Assembly: GCA_021014325.1 (NCBI GenBank)
Contig: CM037472.1
Location: 4,216,001-4,280,000, forward strand
Reading direction: 5' to 3'
DNA: 64,000 nucleotides
DNA from: Plazaster borealis
Lineage: Eukaryota; Echinodermata; Asteroidea; Forcipulatida; Labidiasteridae
The position numbers and the translations under genes were made by a program. Positions 1 to 15,000 of this stretch are shown piece after piece; the stretch's first letter is position 1; each line of letters opens with the position of its first letter. The notes under the pieces were generated by a model. It did no database searches. It worked only from the letters and a program-made list of their open reading frames with translations, and was not told the DNA's origin.

Positions 1-3000
1 CTACAAAATCGTCACAGAAACGAAACAAGGACGAGGAGAGAGCCCTTGAGATGGGCTTTCCAATGGTATAAAACTTGTACAAATCCATCATTATTTTGAG
101 GGTGATTTGGCCGTCCTTAGGTTGTATTTCTCTCTTTGACAGTTCTGTGTACAAAAATCCCATTGAACATGCTCTTGAGGAACATTCTGAGTATCCCCAC
201 TTGCTGGTCATTTCCGGTATGAAGATTGCACAAAGTGGCCATAAAACTTAAATTTTCGGACTCGGGGATATGAGAGGCAGATTTTGATATAAACTTTGTG
301 TCTCTAGCATGCTTAGTTCATGAGTTATTGTCAAACATAGCGCAGAATTTGTTTCAAACCGTTTTTTTGGCAGGAAATGTCTTGCATGTGTTAATACGTA
401 GCCCCAGTTGGTGGTGGTAGCAAGCCTACTTCCTGGCCGCTCTCCTCGCCTACAAAATCGTCACAGAAACGAAACAAGGACGAGGAGAAAGCCCTTGAGA
501 TGGGCTTTCCAATGGTATAAAACTTGTACAAATCCATTATTATTCTGAGGGTGATTTGGCCGTCCTTAGGTTGTATTTCTCTCTTTGACAGTTCTGTGTA
601 CAAAAATCCCATTGAACATGCTCTTGAGGAACATTCTGAGTATCCCCACTTGCTGGTCATTTCCGGTATGAAGATTGCACAAAGTGGCCATAAAACTTAA
701 ATTTTCGGACTCGGGGATATGAGAGGCAGATTTTGATATAAACTTTGTGTCTCTAGCATGCTTAGTTCATGAGTTATTGTCAAACATAGCGCAGAATTTG
801 TTTCAAACCGTTTTTTGGCAGGAAATGTCTTGCATGTGTTGATACGTAGCCCCAGTTGGTGGTGGTAGCAAGCCTACTTCCTGGCCGCTCTCCTCGCCTA
901 CAAAATCGTCACAGAAACGAAACAAGGACGAGGAGAGAGCCCTTGAGATGGGCTTTCCAATGGTATAAAACTTGTACAAATCCATCATTATTTTGAGGGT
1001 GATTTGGCCGTCCTTAGGTTGTATTTCTGTCTTTGACAGGTCTGTGTACAAAAATCCCATTGAACATGCTCTTGAGGAACATTCTGAGTATCCCCACTTG
1101 CTGGTCATTTCCGGTATGAAGATTGCACAAAGTGGCCATAAAACTTAAATTTTCGGACTCGGGGATATGAGAGGCAGATTTTGATATAAACTTTGTGTCT
1201 CTAGCATGCTTAGTTCATGAGTTATTGTCAAACATAGCGCAGAATTTGTTTCAAACCGTTTTTTGGCAGGAAATGTCTTGCATGTGTTGATACGTAGCCC
1301 CAGTTGGTGGTGGTAGCAAGCCTACTTCCTGGCCGCTCTCCTCGCCTACAAAATCGTCACAGAAACGAAACAAGGACGAGGAGAGAGCCCTTGAGATGGG
1401 CTTTCCAATGGTATAAAACTTGTACAAATCCATCATTATTTTGAGGGTGATTTGGCCGTCCTTAGGTTGTATTTCTGTCTTTGACAGGTCTGTGTACAAA
1501 AATCCCATTGAACATGCTCTTGAGGAACATTCTGAGTATCCCCACTTGCTGGTCATTTCCGGTATGAAGATTGCACAAAGTGGCCATAAAACTTAAATTT
1601 TCGGACTCGGGGATATGAGAGGCAGATTTTGATATAAACTTTGTGTCTCTAGCATGCTTAGTTCATGAGTTATTGTCAAACATAGCGCAGAATTTGTTTC
1701 AAACCGTTTTTTGGCAGGAAATGTCTTGCATGTGTTGATACGTAGCCCCAGTTGGTGGTGGTAGCAAGCCTACTTCCTGGCCGCTCTCCTCGCCTACAAA
1801 ATCGTCACAGAAACGAAACAAGGACGAGGAGAGAGCCCTTGAGATGGGCTTTCCAATGGTATAAAACTTGTACAAATCCATTATTATTCTGAGGGTGATT
1901 TGGCCGTCCTTAGGTTGTATTTCTGTCTTTGACAGTTCTGTGTACAAAAATCCCATTGAACATGCTCTTGAGGAACATTCTGAGTATCCCCACTTGCTGG
2001 TCATTTCCGGTATGAAGATTGCACAAAGTGGCCATAAAACTTAAATTTTCGGACTCGGGGATATGAGAGGCAGATTTTGATATAAACTTTGTGTCTCTAG
2101 CATGCTTAGTTCATGAGTTATTGTCAAACATAGCGCAGAATTTGTTTCAAACCGTTTTTTGGCAGGAAATGTCTTGCATGTGTTAATACGTAGCCCCAGT
2201 TGGTGGTGGTAGCAAGCCTACTTCCTGGCCGCTCTCCTCGCCTACAAAATCGTCACAGAAACGAAACAAGAACGAGCAGAGAGCCCTTGAGATGGGCTTT
2301 CAAATGGTATAAAACTTGTACAAATCCATCATTATTTTGAGGGTGATTTGGCCGTCCTTAGGTTGTATTTCTGTCTTTGACAGGTCTGTGTACAAAAATC
2401 CCATTGAACATGCTCTTGAGGAACATTCTGAGTATCCCCACTTGCTGGTCATTTCCGGTATGAAGATTGCACAAAGTGGCCATAAAACTTAAATTTTCGG
2501 ACTCGGGGATATGAGAGGCAGATTTTGATATAAACTTTGTGTCTCTAGCATGCTTAGTTCATGAGTTATTGTCAAACATAGCGCAGAATTTGTTTCAAAC
2601 CGTTTTTTTTGGCAGGAAATGTCTTGCATGTGTTGATACGTAGCCCCAGTTGGTGGTGGTAGCAAGCCTACTTCCTGGCCGCTCTCCTCGCCTACAAAAT
2701 CGTCACAGAAACGAAACAAGGACGAGGAGAGAGCCCTTGAGATGGGCTTTCCAATGGTATAAAACTTGTACAAATCCATTATTATTCTGAGGGTGATTTG
2801 GCCGTCCTTAGGTTGTATTTCTCTCTTTGACAGTTCTGTGTACAAAAATCCCATTGAACATGCTCTTGAGGAACATTCTGAGTATCCCCACTTGCTGGTC
2901 ATTTCCGGTATGAAGATTGCACAAAGTGGCCATAAAACTTAAATTTTCGGACTCGGGGATATGAGAGGCAGATTTTGATATAAAATTTGTGTCTCTAGCA

Positions 3001-6000
3001 TGCTTAGTTCATGAGTTATTGTCAAACATAGCGGAGAATTTGTTTCAAACCGTTTTTTGGCAGGAAATGTCTTGCATGTGTTGATACGTAGCCCCAGTTG
3101 GTGGTGGTAGCAAGCCTACTTCCTGGCCGCTCTCCTTGCCTACAAAATCGTCACAGAAACGAAACAAGGACGAGGAGAGAGCCCTTGGGATGGGCTTTCC
3201 AATGGTATGAAACTTGTACAAATCCATCATTATTTTGAGGGTGATTTCGCCGTCCTTAGGTTGTATTTTTGTCTTTGACAGGTCTGTGTACAAAAATCCC
3301 ATTGAACATGCTCTTGAGGAACATTCTGAGTATCCCCACTTGCTGGTCATTTCCGGTATGAAGATTGCACAAAGTGGCCATAAAACTTAAATTTTCGGAC
3401 TCGGGGATATGAGAGGCAGATTTTGATAATACTTTGTGTCTCTAGCATGCTTAGTTCATGAGTTATTGTCAAACATAGCGGAGAATTTGTTTCAAACCGT
3501 TTTTTTGGCAGGAAATGTCTTGCATGTGTTAATACGTAGCCCCAGTTGGTGGTGGTAGCAAGCCTACTTCCTGGCCGCTCTCCTCGCCTACAAAATCGTC
3601 ACAGAAACGAAACAAGGACGAGGAGAGAGCCCTTGAGATGGGCTTTCCAATGGTATAAAACTTGTACAAATCCATTATTATTTTGAGGGTGATTTGGCCG
3701 TCCTTAGGTTGTATTTCTGTCTTTGACAGGTCTGTGTACAAAAATCCCATTGAACATGCTCTTGAGGAACATTCTGAGTATCCCCACTTGCTGGTCATTT
3801 CCGGTATGAAGATTGCACAAAGTGGCCATAAAACTTAAATTTTCGGACTCGGGGATATGAGAGGCAGATTTTGATATAAACTTTGTGTCTCTAGCATGCT
3901 TAGTTCATGAGTTATTGTCAAACATAGCGCAGACTTGTTTCAAACCGTTTTTTGGCAGGAAATGTCTTGCATGTGTCGATAAGTAGCCCCAGTTGGTGGT
4001 GGTAGCAAGCCTACTTCCTGGCCGCTCTCCTCGCCTACAAAATCGTCACAGAAACGAAACTAGGACGAGGAGAGAGCCCTTGAGATGGGCTTTCCAATGG
4101 TATAAAACTTGTACAAATCCATTATTATTCTGAGGGTGATTTGGCCGTCCTTAGGTTGTATTTCTCTCTTTGACAGTTCTGTGTACAAAAATCCCATTGA
4201 ACATGCTCTTGAGGAACATTCTGAGTATCCCCACTTGCTGGTCATTTCCGGTATGAAGATTGCACAAAGTGGCCATAAAACTTAAATTTTCGGACTCGGG
4301 GATATGAGAGGCAGATTTTGATATAAACTTTGTGTCTCTAGCATGCTTAGTTCATGAGTTATTGTCAAACATAGCGCAGAATTTGTTTCAAACCGTTTTT
4401 TTGGCAGGAAATGTCTTGCATGTGTTGATACGTAGCCCCAGTTGGTGGTGGTAGCAAGCCTACTTCCTGGCCGCTCTCCTCGCCTACAAAATCGTCACAG
4501 AAACGAAACTAGGACGAGGAGAGAGCCCTTGAGATGGGCTTTCAAATGGTATAAAACTTGTACAAATCCATCATTATTTTGAGGGTGATTTGGCCGTCCT
4601 TAGGTTGTATTTCTGTCTTTGACAGGTCTGTGTACAAAAATCCCATTGAACATGCTCTTGAGGAACATTCTGAGTATCCCCACTTGCTGGTCATTTCCGG
4701 TATGAAGATTGCACAAAGTGGCCATAAAACTTAAATTTTCGGACTCGGGGATATGAGAGGCAGATTTTGATATAAACTTTGTGTCTCTAGCATGCTTAGT
4801 TCATGAGTTATTGTCAAACATAGCGCAGAATTTGTTTCAAACCGTTTTTTTTGGCAGGAAATGTCTTGCATGTGTTGATACGTAGCCCCAGTTGGTGGTG
4901 GTAGCAAGCCTACTTCCTGGCCGCTCTCCTCGCCTACAAAATCGTCACAGAAACGAAACAAGGACGAGGAGAGAGCCCTTGAGATGGGCTTTCCAATGGT
5001 ATAAAACTTGTACAAATCCATTATTATTCTGAGGGTGATTTGGCCGTCCTTAGGTTGTATTTCTCTCTTTGACAGTTCTGTGTACAAAAATCCCATTGAA
5101 CATGCTCTTGAGGAACATTCTGAGTATCCCCACTTGCTGGTCATTTCCGGTATGAAGATTGCACAAAGTGGCCATAAAACTTAAATTTTCGGACTCGGGG
5201 ATATGAGAGGCAGATTTTGATATAAACTTTGTGTCTCTAGCATGCTTAGTTCATGAGTTATTGTCAAACATAGCGGAGAATTTGTTTCAAACCGTTTTTT
5301 GGCAGGAAATGTCTTGCATGTGTTAATACGTAGCCCCAGTTGGGGTGGTAGCAAGCCTACTTCCAGGCCGCTCTCCTCGCCTACAAAATCGTCACAGAAA
5401 CGAAACGAGGACGAGGAGAGAGCCCTTGAGATGGGCTTTCAAATGGTATAAAACTTGTACAAATCCATCATTATTTTGAGGGTGATTTGGCCGTCCTTAG
5501 GTTGTATTTCTCTCTTTGACAGTTCTGTGTACAAAAATCCCATTGAACATGCTCTTGAGGAACATTCTGAGTATCCCCACTTGCTGGTCATTTCCGGTAT
5601 GAAGATTGCACAAAGTGGCCATAAAACTTAAATTTTCGGACTCGGGGATATGAGAGGCAGATTTTGATATAAACTTTGTGTCTCTAGCATGCTTAGTTCA
5701 TGAGTTATTGTCAAACATAGCGCAGAATTTGTTTCAAACCGTTTTTTGGCAGGAAATGTCTTGCATGTGTTGATACGTAGCCCCAGTTGGTGGTGGTAGC
5801 AAGCCTACTTCCTGGCCGCTCTCCTCGCCTACAAAATCGTCACAGAAACGAAACTAGGACGAGGAGAAAGCCCTTGAGATGGGCTTTCCAATGGTATAAA
5901 ACTTGTACAAATCCATTATTATTCTGAGGGTGATTTGGCCGTCCTTAGGTTGTATTTCTCTCTTTGACAGTTCTGTGTACAAAAATCCCATTGAACATGC

Positions 6001-9000
6001 TCTTGAGGAACATTCTGAGTATCCCCACTTGCTGGTCATTTCCGGTATGAAGATTGCACAAAGTGGCCATAAAACTTAAATTTTCGGACTCGGGGATATG
6101 AGAGGCAGATTTTGATATAAACTTTGTGTCTCTAGCATGCTTAGTTCATGAGTTATTGTCAAACATAGCGCAGAATTTGTTTCAAACCGTTTTTTGGCAG
6201 GAAATGTCTTGCATGTGTTGATACGTAGCCCCAGTTGGTGGTGGTAGCAAGCCTACTTCCTGGCCGCTCTCCTCGCCTACAAAATCGTCACAGAAACGAA
6301 ACTAGGACGAGGAGAGAGCCCTTGAGATGGGCTTTCCAATGGTATAAAACTTGTACAAATCCATCATTATTTTGAGGGTGATTTGGCCGTCCTTAGGTTG
6401 TATTTCTGTCTTTGACAGTTCTGTGTACAAAAATCCCATTGAACATGCTCTTGAGGAACATTCTGAGTATCCCCACTTGCTGGTCATTTCCGGTATGAAG
6501 ATTGCACAAAGTGGCCATAAAACTTAAATTTTCGGACTCGGGGATATGAGAGGCAGATTTTGATATAAACTTTGTGTCTCTAGCATGCTTAGTTCATGAG
6601 TTATTGTCAAACATAGCGCAGAATTTGTTTCAAACCGGGTGTTTTTGGCAGGAAATGTCTTGCATGTGTTAATACGTAGCCCCAGTTGGTGGTGGTAGCA
6701 AGCCTACTTCCTGGCCGCTCTCCTCGCCTACAAAATCGTCACAGAAACGAAACAAGGACGAGGAGAGAGCCCTTGAGATGGGCTTTCCAATGGTATAAAA
6801 CTTGTACAAATCCATCATTATTCTGAGGGTGATTTGGCCGTCCTTAGGTTGTATTTCTGTCTTTGACAGTTCTGTGTACAAAAATCCCATTGAACATGCT
6901 CTTGAGGAACATTCTGAGTATCCCCACTTGCTGGTCATTTCCGGTATGAAGATTGCACAAAGTGGCCATAAAACTTAAATTTTCGGACTCGGGGATATGA
7001 GAGGCAGATTTTGATATAAACTTTGTGTCTCTAGCATGCTTAGTTCATGAGTTATTGTCAAACATAGCGCAGAATTTTTTTCAAACCGTTTTTGGCAGGA
7101 AATGTCTTGCATGTGTTAATACGTAGCCCCAGTTGGTGGTGGTAGCAAGCCTACTTCCTGGCCGCTCTCCTCGCCTACAAAATCGTCACAGAAACGAAAC
7201 AAGGACGAGGAGAGAGCCCTTGAGATGGGCTTTCCAATGGTATAAAACTTGTACAAATCCATCATTATTTTGAGGGTGATTTGGCCGTCCTTAGGTTGTA
7301 TTTCTGTCTTTGACAGTTCTGTGTACAAAAATCCCATTGAACATGCTCTTGAGGAACATTCTGAGTATCCCCACTTGCTGGTCATTTCCGGTATGAAGAT
7401 TGCACAAAGTGGCCATAAAACTTAAATTTTCGGACTCGGGGATATGAGAGGCAGATTTTGATATAAACTTTGTGTCTCTAGCATGCTTAGTTCATGAGTT
7501 ATTGTCAAACATAGCGCAGAATTTGTTTCAAACCGTTTTTGGCAGGAAATGTCTTGCATGTGTTGATACGTAGCCCCAGTTGGTGGTGGTAGCAAGCCTA
7601 CTTCCTGGCCGCTCTCCTCGCCTACAAAATCGTCACAGAAACGAAACTAGGACGAGGAGAGAGCCCTTGAGATGGGCTTTCCAATGGTATAAAACTTGTA
7701 CAAATCCATTATTATTCTGAGGGTGATTTGGCCGTCCTTAGGTTGTATTTCTCTCTTTGACAGTTCTGTGTACAAAAATCCCATTGAACATGCTCTTGAG
7801 GAACATTCTGAGTATCCCCACTTGCTGGTCATTTCCGGTATGAAGATTGCACAAAGTGGCCATAAAACTTAAATTTTCGGACTCGGGGATATGAGAGGCA
7901 GATTTTGATATAAACTTTGTGTCTCTAGCATGCTTAGTTCATGAGTTATTGTCAAACATAGCGGAGAATTTGTTTCAAACCGTTTTTTGGCAGGAAATGT
8001 CTTGCATGTGTTAATACGTAGCCCCAGTTGGTGGTGGTAGCAAGCCTACTTCCTGGCCGCTCTCCTCGCCTACAAAATCGTCACAGAAACGAAATTAGGA
8101 CGAGGAGAAAGCCCTTGAGATGGGCTTTCCAATGGTATAAAACTTGTACAAATCCATTATTATTCTGAGGGTGATTTGGCCGTCCTTAGGTTGTATTTCT
8201 CTCTTTGACAGTTCTGTGTACAAAAATCCCATTGAACATGCTCTTGAGGAACATTCTGAGTATCCCCACTTGCTGGTCATTTCCGGTATGAAGATTGCAC
8301 AAAGTGGCCATAAAACTTAAATTTTCGGACTCGGGGATATGAGAGGCAGATTTTGATATAAACTTTGTGTCTCTAGCATGCTTAGTTCATGAGTTATTGT
8401 CAAACATAGCGCAGAATTTGTTTCAAACCGTTTTTTTGGCAGGAAATGTCTTGCATGTGTTGATACGTAGCCCCAGTTGGTGGTGGTAGCAAGCCTACTT
8501 CCTGGCCGCTCTCCTCGCCTACAAAATCGTCACAGAAACGAAACAAGGACGAGGAGAGAGCCCTTGAGATGGGCTTTCCAATGGTATAAAACTTGTACAA
8601 ATCCATCATTATTTTGAGGGTGATTTGGCCGTCCTTAGGTTGTATTTCTGTCTTTGACAGTTCTGTGTACAAAAATCCCATTGAACATGCTCTTGAGGAA
8701 CATTCTGAGTATCCCCACTTGCTGGTCATTTCCGGTATGAAGATTGCACAAAGTGGCCATAAAACTTAAATTTTCGGACTCGGGGATATGAGAGGCAGAT
8801 TTTGATATAAACTTTGTGTCTCTAGCATGCTTAGTTCATGAGTTACTGTCAAACATAGCGCAGAATTTGTTTCAAACCGTTTCTTTGGCAGGAAATGTCT
8901 TGCATGTGTTGATACGTAGCCCCAGTTGGTGGTGGTAGCAAGCCTACTTCCTGGCCGCTCTCCTCGCCTACAAAATCGTCACAGAAACGAAACTAGGACG

Positions 9001-12000
9001 AGGAGAGAGCCCTTGAGATGGGCTTTCAAATGGTATAAAACTTGTACAAATCCATCATTATTTTGAGGGTGATTTGGCCGTCCTTAGGTTGTATTTCTGT
9101 CTTTGACAGGTCTGTGTACAAAAATCCCATTGAACATGCTCTTGAGGAACATTCTGAGTATCCCCACTTGCTGGTCATTTCCGGTATGAAGATTGCACAA
9201 AGTGGCCATAAAACTTAAATTTTCGGACTCGGGGATATGAGAGGCAGATTTTGATATAAACTTTGTGTCTCTAGCATGCTTAGTTCATGAGTTATTGTCA
9301 AACATAGCGCAGAATTTGTTTCAAACCGTTTTTGGCAGGAAATGTCTTGCATGTGTTAATACGTAGCCCCAGTTGGTGGTGGTAGCAAGCCTACTTCCTG
9401 GCCGCTCTCCTCGCCTACAAAATCGTCACAGAAACGAAACTAGGACGAGGAGAGAGCCCTTGAGATGGGCTTTCCAATGGTATAAAACTTGTACAAATCC
9501 ATTATTATTCTGAGGGTGATTTGGCCGTCCTTAGGTTGTATTTCTCTCTTTGACAGTTCTGTGTACAAAAATCCCATTGAACATGCTCTTGAGGAACATT
9601 CTGAGTATCCCCACTTGCTGGTCATTTCCGGTATGAAGATTGCACAAAGTGGCCATAAAACTTAAATTTTCGGACTCGGGGATATGAGAGGCAGATTTTG
9701 ATATAAACTTTGTGTCTCTAGCATGCTTAGTTCATGAGTTATTGTCAAACATAGCGCAGAATTTGTTTCAAACCGTTTTTTGGCAGGAAATGTCTTGCAT
9801 GTGTTAATACGTAGCCCCAGTTGGTGGTGGTAGCAAGCCTACTTCCTGGCCGCTCTCCTCGCCTACAAAATCGTCACAGAAACGAAACTAGGACGAGGAG
9901 AGAGCCCTTGAGATGGGCTTTCAAATGGTATAAAACTTGTACAAATCCATTATTATTCTGAGGGTGATTTGGCCGTCCTTAGGTTGTATTTCTGTCTTTG
10001 ACAGTTCTGTGTACAAAAATCCCATTGAACATGCTCTTGAGGAACATTCTGAGTATCCCCACTTGCTGGTCATTTCCGGTATGAAGATTGCACAAAGTGG
10101 CCATAAAACTTAAATTTTCGGACTCGGGGATATGAGAGGCAGATTTTGATATAAACTTTGTGTCTCTAGCATGCTTAGTTCATGAGTTATTGTCAAACAT
10201 AGCGGAGAATTTGTTTCAAACCGTTTTTTGGGCAGGAACTGTCTTGCATGTGTTAATACGTAGCCCCAGTTGGTGGTGGTAGCAAGCCTACTTCCTGGCC
10301 GCTCTCCTCGCCTACAAAATCGTCACAGAAACGAAACTAGGACGAGGAGAGAGCCCTTGAGATGGGCTTTCCAATGGTATAAAACTTGTACAAATCCATT
10401 ATTATTCTGAGGGTGATTTGGCCGTCCTTAGGTTGTATTTCTCTCTTTGACAGTTCTGTGTACAAAAATCCCATTGAACATGCTCTTGAGGAACATTCTG
10501 AGTATCCCCACTTGCTGGTCATTTCCGGTATGAAGATTGCACAAAGTGGCCATAAAACTTAAATTTTCGGACTCGGGGATATGAGAGGCAGATTTTGATA
10601 TAAACTTTGTGTCTCTAGCATGCTTAGTTCATGAGTTATTGTCAAACATAGCGGAGAATTTGTTTCAAACCGTTTTTTGGCAGGAAATGTCTTGCATGTG
10701 TTAATACGTAGCCCCAGTTGGTGGTGGTAGCAAGCCTACTTCCTGGCCGCTCTCCTCGCCTACAAAATCGTCACAGAAACGAAACTAGGACGAGGAGAGA
10801 GCCCTTGAGATGGGCTTTCAAATGGTATAAAACTTGTACAAATCCATCATTATTTTGAGGGTGATTTGGCCGTCCTTAGGTTGTATTTCTGTCTTTGACA
10901 GGTCTGTGTACAAAAATCCCATTGAACATGCTCTTGAGGAACATTCTGAGTATCCCCACTTGCTGGTCATTTCCGGTATGAAGATTGCACAAAGTGGCCA
11001 TAAAACTTAAATTTTCGGACTCGGGGATATGAGAGGCAGATTTTGATATAAACTTTGTGTCTCTAGCATGCTTAGTTCATGAGTTATTGTCAAACATAGC
11101 GCAGAATTTGTTTCAAACCGTTTTTGGCAGGAAATGTCTTGCATGTGTTGATACGTAGCCCCAGTTGGTGGTGGTAGCAAGCCTACTTCCTGGCCGCTCT
11201 CCTCGCTTACAAAATCGTCACAGAAACGAAACTAGGACGAGGAGAGAGCCCTTGAGATGGGCTTTCCAATGGTATAAAACTTGTACAAATCCATTATTAT
11301 TCTGAGGGTGATTTGGCCGTCCTTAGGTTGTATTTCTCTCTTTGACAGTTCTGTGTACAAAAATCCCATTGAACATGCTCTTGAGGAACATTCTGAGTAT
11401 CCCCACTTGCTGGTCATTTCCGGTATGAAGATTGCACAAAGTGGCCATAAAACTTAAATTTTCGGACTCGGGGATATGAGAGGCAGATTTTGATATAAAC
11501 TTTGTGTCTCTAGCATGCTTAGTTCATGAGTTATTGTCAAACATAGCGCAGAATTTGTTTCAAACCGTTTTTTGGCAGGAAATGTCTTGCATGTGTTGAT
11601 ACGTAGCCCCAGTTGGTGGTGGTAGCAAGCCTACTTCCTGGCCGCTCTCCTCGCCTACAAAATCGTCACAGAAACGAAACTAGGACGAGGAGAGAGCCCT
11701 TGAGATGGGCTTTCAAATGGTATAAAACTTGTACAAATCCATCATTATTTTGAGGGTGATTTGGCCGTCCTTAGGTTGTATTTCTGTCTTTGACAGTTCT
11801 GTGTACAAAAATCCCATTGAACATGCTCTTGAGGAACATTCTGAGTATCCCCACTTGCTGGTCATTTCCGGTATGAAGATTGCACAAAGTGGCCATAAAA
11901 CTTAAATTTTCGGACTCGGGGATATGAGAGGCAGATTTTGATATAAACTTTGTGTCTCTAGCATGCTTAGTTCATGAGTTATTGTCAAACATAGCGCAGA

Positions 12001-15000
12001 ATTTGTTTCAAACCGTTTTTTGGCAGGAAATGTCTTGCATGTGTTGATACGTAGCCCCAGTTGGTGGTGGTAGCAAGCCTACTTCCTGGCCGCTCTCCTC
12101 GCCTACAAAATCGTCACAGAAACAAAACTAGGACGAGGAGAGAGCCCTTGAGATGGGCTTTCAAATGGTATAAAACTTGTACAAATCCATCATTATTCTG
12201 AGGGTGATTTGGCCGTCCTTAGGTTGTATTTCTCTCTTTGACAGTTCTGTGTACAAAAATCCCATTGAACATGCTCTTGAGGAACATTCTGAGTATCCCC
12301 ACTTGCTGGTCATTTCCGGTATGAAGATTGCACAAAGTGGCCATAAAACTTAAATTTTCGGACTCGGGGATATGAGAGGCAGATTTTGATATAAACTTTG
12401 TGTCTCTAGCATGCTTAGTTCATGAGTTATTGTCAAACATAGCGGAGAATTTGTTTCAAACCGTTTTTTGGCAGGAAATGTCTTGCATGTGTTGATACGT
12501 AGCCCCAGTTGGTGGTGGTAGCAAGCCTACTTCCTGGCCGCTCTCCTCGCCTACAAAATCGTCACAGAAACAAAACTAGGACGAGGAGAAAGCCCTTGAG
12601 ATGGGCTTTCCAATGGTATAAAACTTGTACAAATCCATCATTATTCTGAGGGTGATTTGGCCGTCCTTAGGTTGTATTTCTCTCTTTGACAGTTCTGTGT
12701 ACAAAAATCCCATTGAACATGCTCTTGAGGAACATTCTGAGTATCCCCACTTGCTGGTCATTTCCGGTATGAAGATTGCACAAAGTGGCCATAAAACTTA
12801 AATTTTCGGACTCGGGGATATGAGAGGCAGATTTTGATATAAACTTTGTGTCTCTAGCATGCTTAGTTCATGAGTTATTGTCAAACATAGCGCAGAATTT
12901 GTTTCAAACCGTTTTTTGGCAGGAAATGTCTTGCATGTGTTGATACGTAGCCCCAGTTGGTGGTGGTAGCAAGCCTACTTCCTGGCCGCTCTCCTCGCCT
13001 ACAAAATCGTCACAGAAACGAAACTAGGACGAGGAGAGAGCCCTTGAGATGGCTTTCCAATGGTATAAAACTTGTACAAATCCATCATTATTTTGAGGGT
13101 GATTTGGCCGTCCTTAGGTTGTATTTCTGTCTTTGACAGGTCTGTGTACAAAAATCCCATTGAACATGCTCTTGAGGAACATTCTGAGTATCCCCACTTG
13201 CTGGTCATTTCCGGTATGAAGATTGCACAAAGTGGCCATAAAACTTAAATTTTCGGACTCGGGGATATGAGAGGCAGATTTTGATATAAACTTTGTGTCT
13301 CTAGCATGCTTAGTTCATGAGTTATTGTCAAACATAGCGGAGAATTTGTTTCAAACCGTTTTTTGGCAGGAAATGTCTTGCATGTGTTAATACGTAGCCC
13401 CAGTTGGTGGTGGTAGCAAGCCTACTTCCTGGCCGCTCTCCTCGCCTACAAAATCGTCACAGAAACGAAACTAGGACGAGGAGAGAGCCCTTGAGATGGG
13501 CTTTCAAATGGTATAAAACTTGTACAAATCCATCATTATTTTGAGGGTGATTTGGCCGTCCTTAGGTTGTATTTCTGTCTTTGACAGGTCTGTGTACAAA
13601 AATCCCATTGAACATGCTCTTGAGGAACATTCTGAGTATCCCCACTTGCTGGTCATTTCCGGTATGAAGATTGCACAAAGTGGCCATAAAACTTAAATTT
13701 TCGGACTCGGGGATATGAGAGGCAGATTTTGATATAAACTTTGTGTCTCTAGCATGCTTAGTTCATGAGTTATTGTCAAACATAGCGCAGACTTGTTTCA
13801 AACCGTTTTTTGGCAGGAACTGTCTTGCATGTGTCGATAAGTAGCCCCAGTTGGTGGTGGTAGCAAGCCTACTTCCTGGCCGCTCTCCTTGCCTACAAAA
13901 TCGTCACAGAAACGAAACAAGGACGAGGGGAAAGCCCTTGAGATGGGCTTTCCAATGGTATAAAACTTGTACAAATCCATTATTATTCTGAGGGTGATTT
14001 GGCCGTCCTTAGGTTGTATTACTCTCTTTGACAGTTCTGTGTGCAAAAATCCCATTGAACATGCTCTTGAGGAACATTCTGAGTATCCCCACTTGCTGGT
14101 CATTTCCGGTATGACGATTGCACAAAGTGGCCATAAAACCTAAATTTTCGGACTCGGGGTTATGAGATGCAGATTTTGATATAAACTTTGTGTCTCTAGC
14201 ATGCTTAGTTCATGAGTTACTGTCAAACATAGCGGAGAATTTGTTTCAAACCGTTTTTTGGCAGGAAATGTCTTGCATGTGTTAATACGTAGCCCCAGTT
14301 GGTGGTGGTAGCAAGCCTACTTCCTGGCCGCTCTCCTTGCCTACAAAATCGTCACAGAAACGAAACAAGGACGAGGAGAAAGCCCTTGAGATGGGCTTTC
14401 CAATGGTATAAAACTTGTACAAATCCATTATTATTCTGAGGGTGATTTGGCCGTCCTTAGGTTGTATTTCTCTCTTTGACAGTTCTGTGTACAAAAATCC
14501 CATTGAACATGCTCTTGAGGAACATTCTGAGTATCCCCACTTGCTGGTCATTTCCGGTATGAAGATTGCACAAAGTGGCCATAAAACTTAAATTTTCGGA
14601 CTCGGGGATATGAGAGGCAGATTTTGATATAAACTTTGTGTCTCTAGCATTCTTAGTTCATGAGTTATTGTCAAACATAGCGCAGAATTTGTTTCAAACC
14701 GTTTTTTGGCAGGAAATGTCTTGCATGTGTTAATACGTAGCCCCAGTTGGTGGTGGTAGCAAGCCTACTTCCTGGCCGCTCTCCTTGCCTACAAAATCGT
14801 CACAGAAACGAAACTAGAACGAGCAGAGAGCCCTTGAGATGGGCTTTCCAAGGTATAAAACTTGTACAAATCCATTATTATTCTGAGGGTGATTTGGCCG
14901 TCCTTAGGTTGTATTACTCTCTTTGACAGTTCTGTGTGCAAAAATCCCATTGAACATGCTCTTGAGGAACATTCTGAGTATCCCCACTTGCTGGTCATTT

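Noticed and set aside
240..275. CENP-B-box-like string TTTTCGGACTCGGGGA in each monomer
   Set aside because: It has TTCG and CGGGG but the spacing is three bases too short and the central A is missing, so it does not fit the NTTCGNNNNANNCGGGN pattern.
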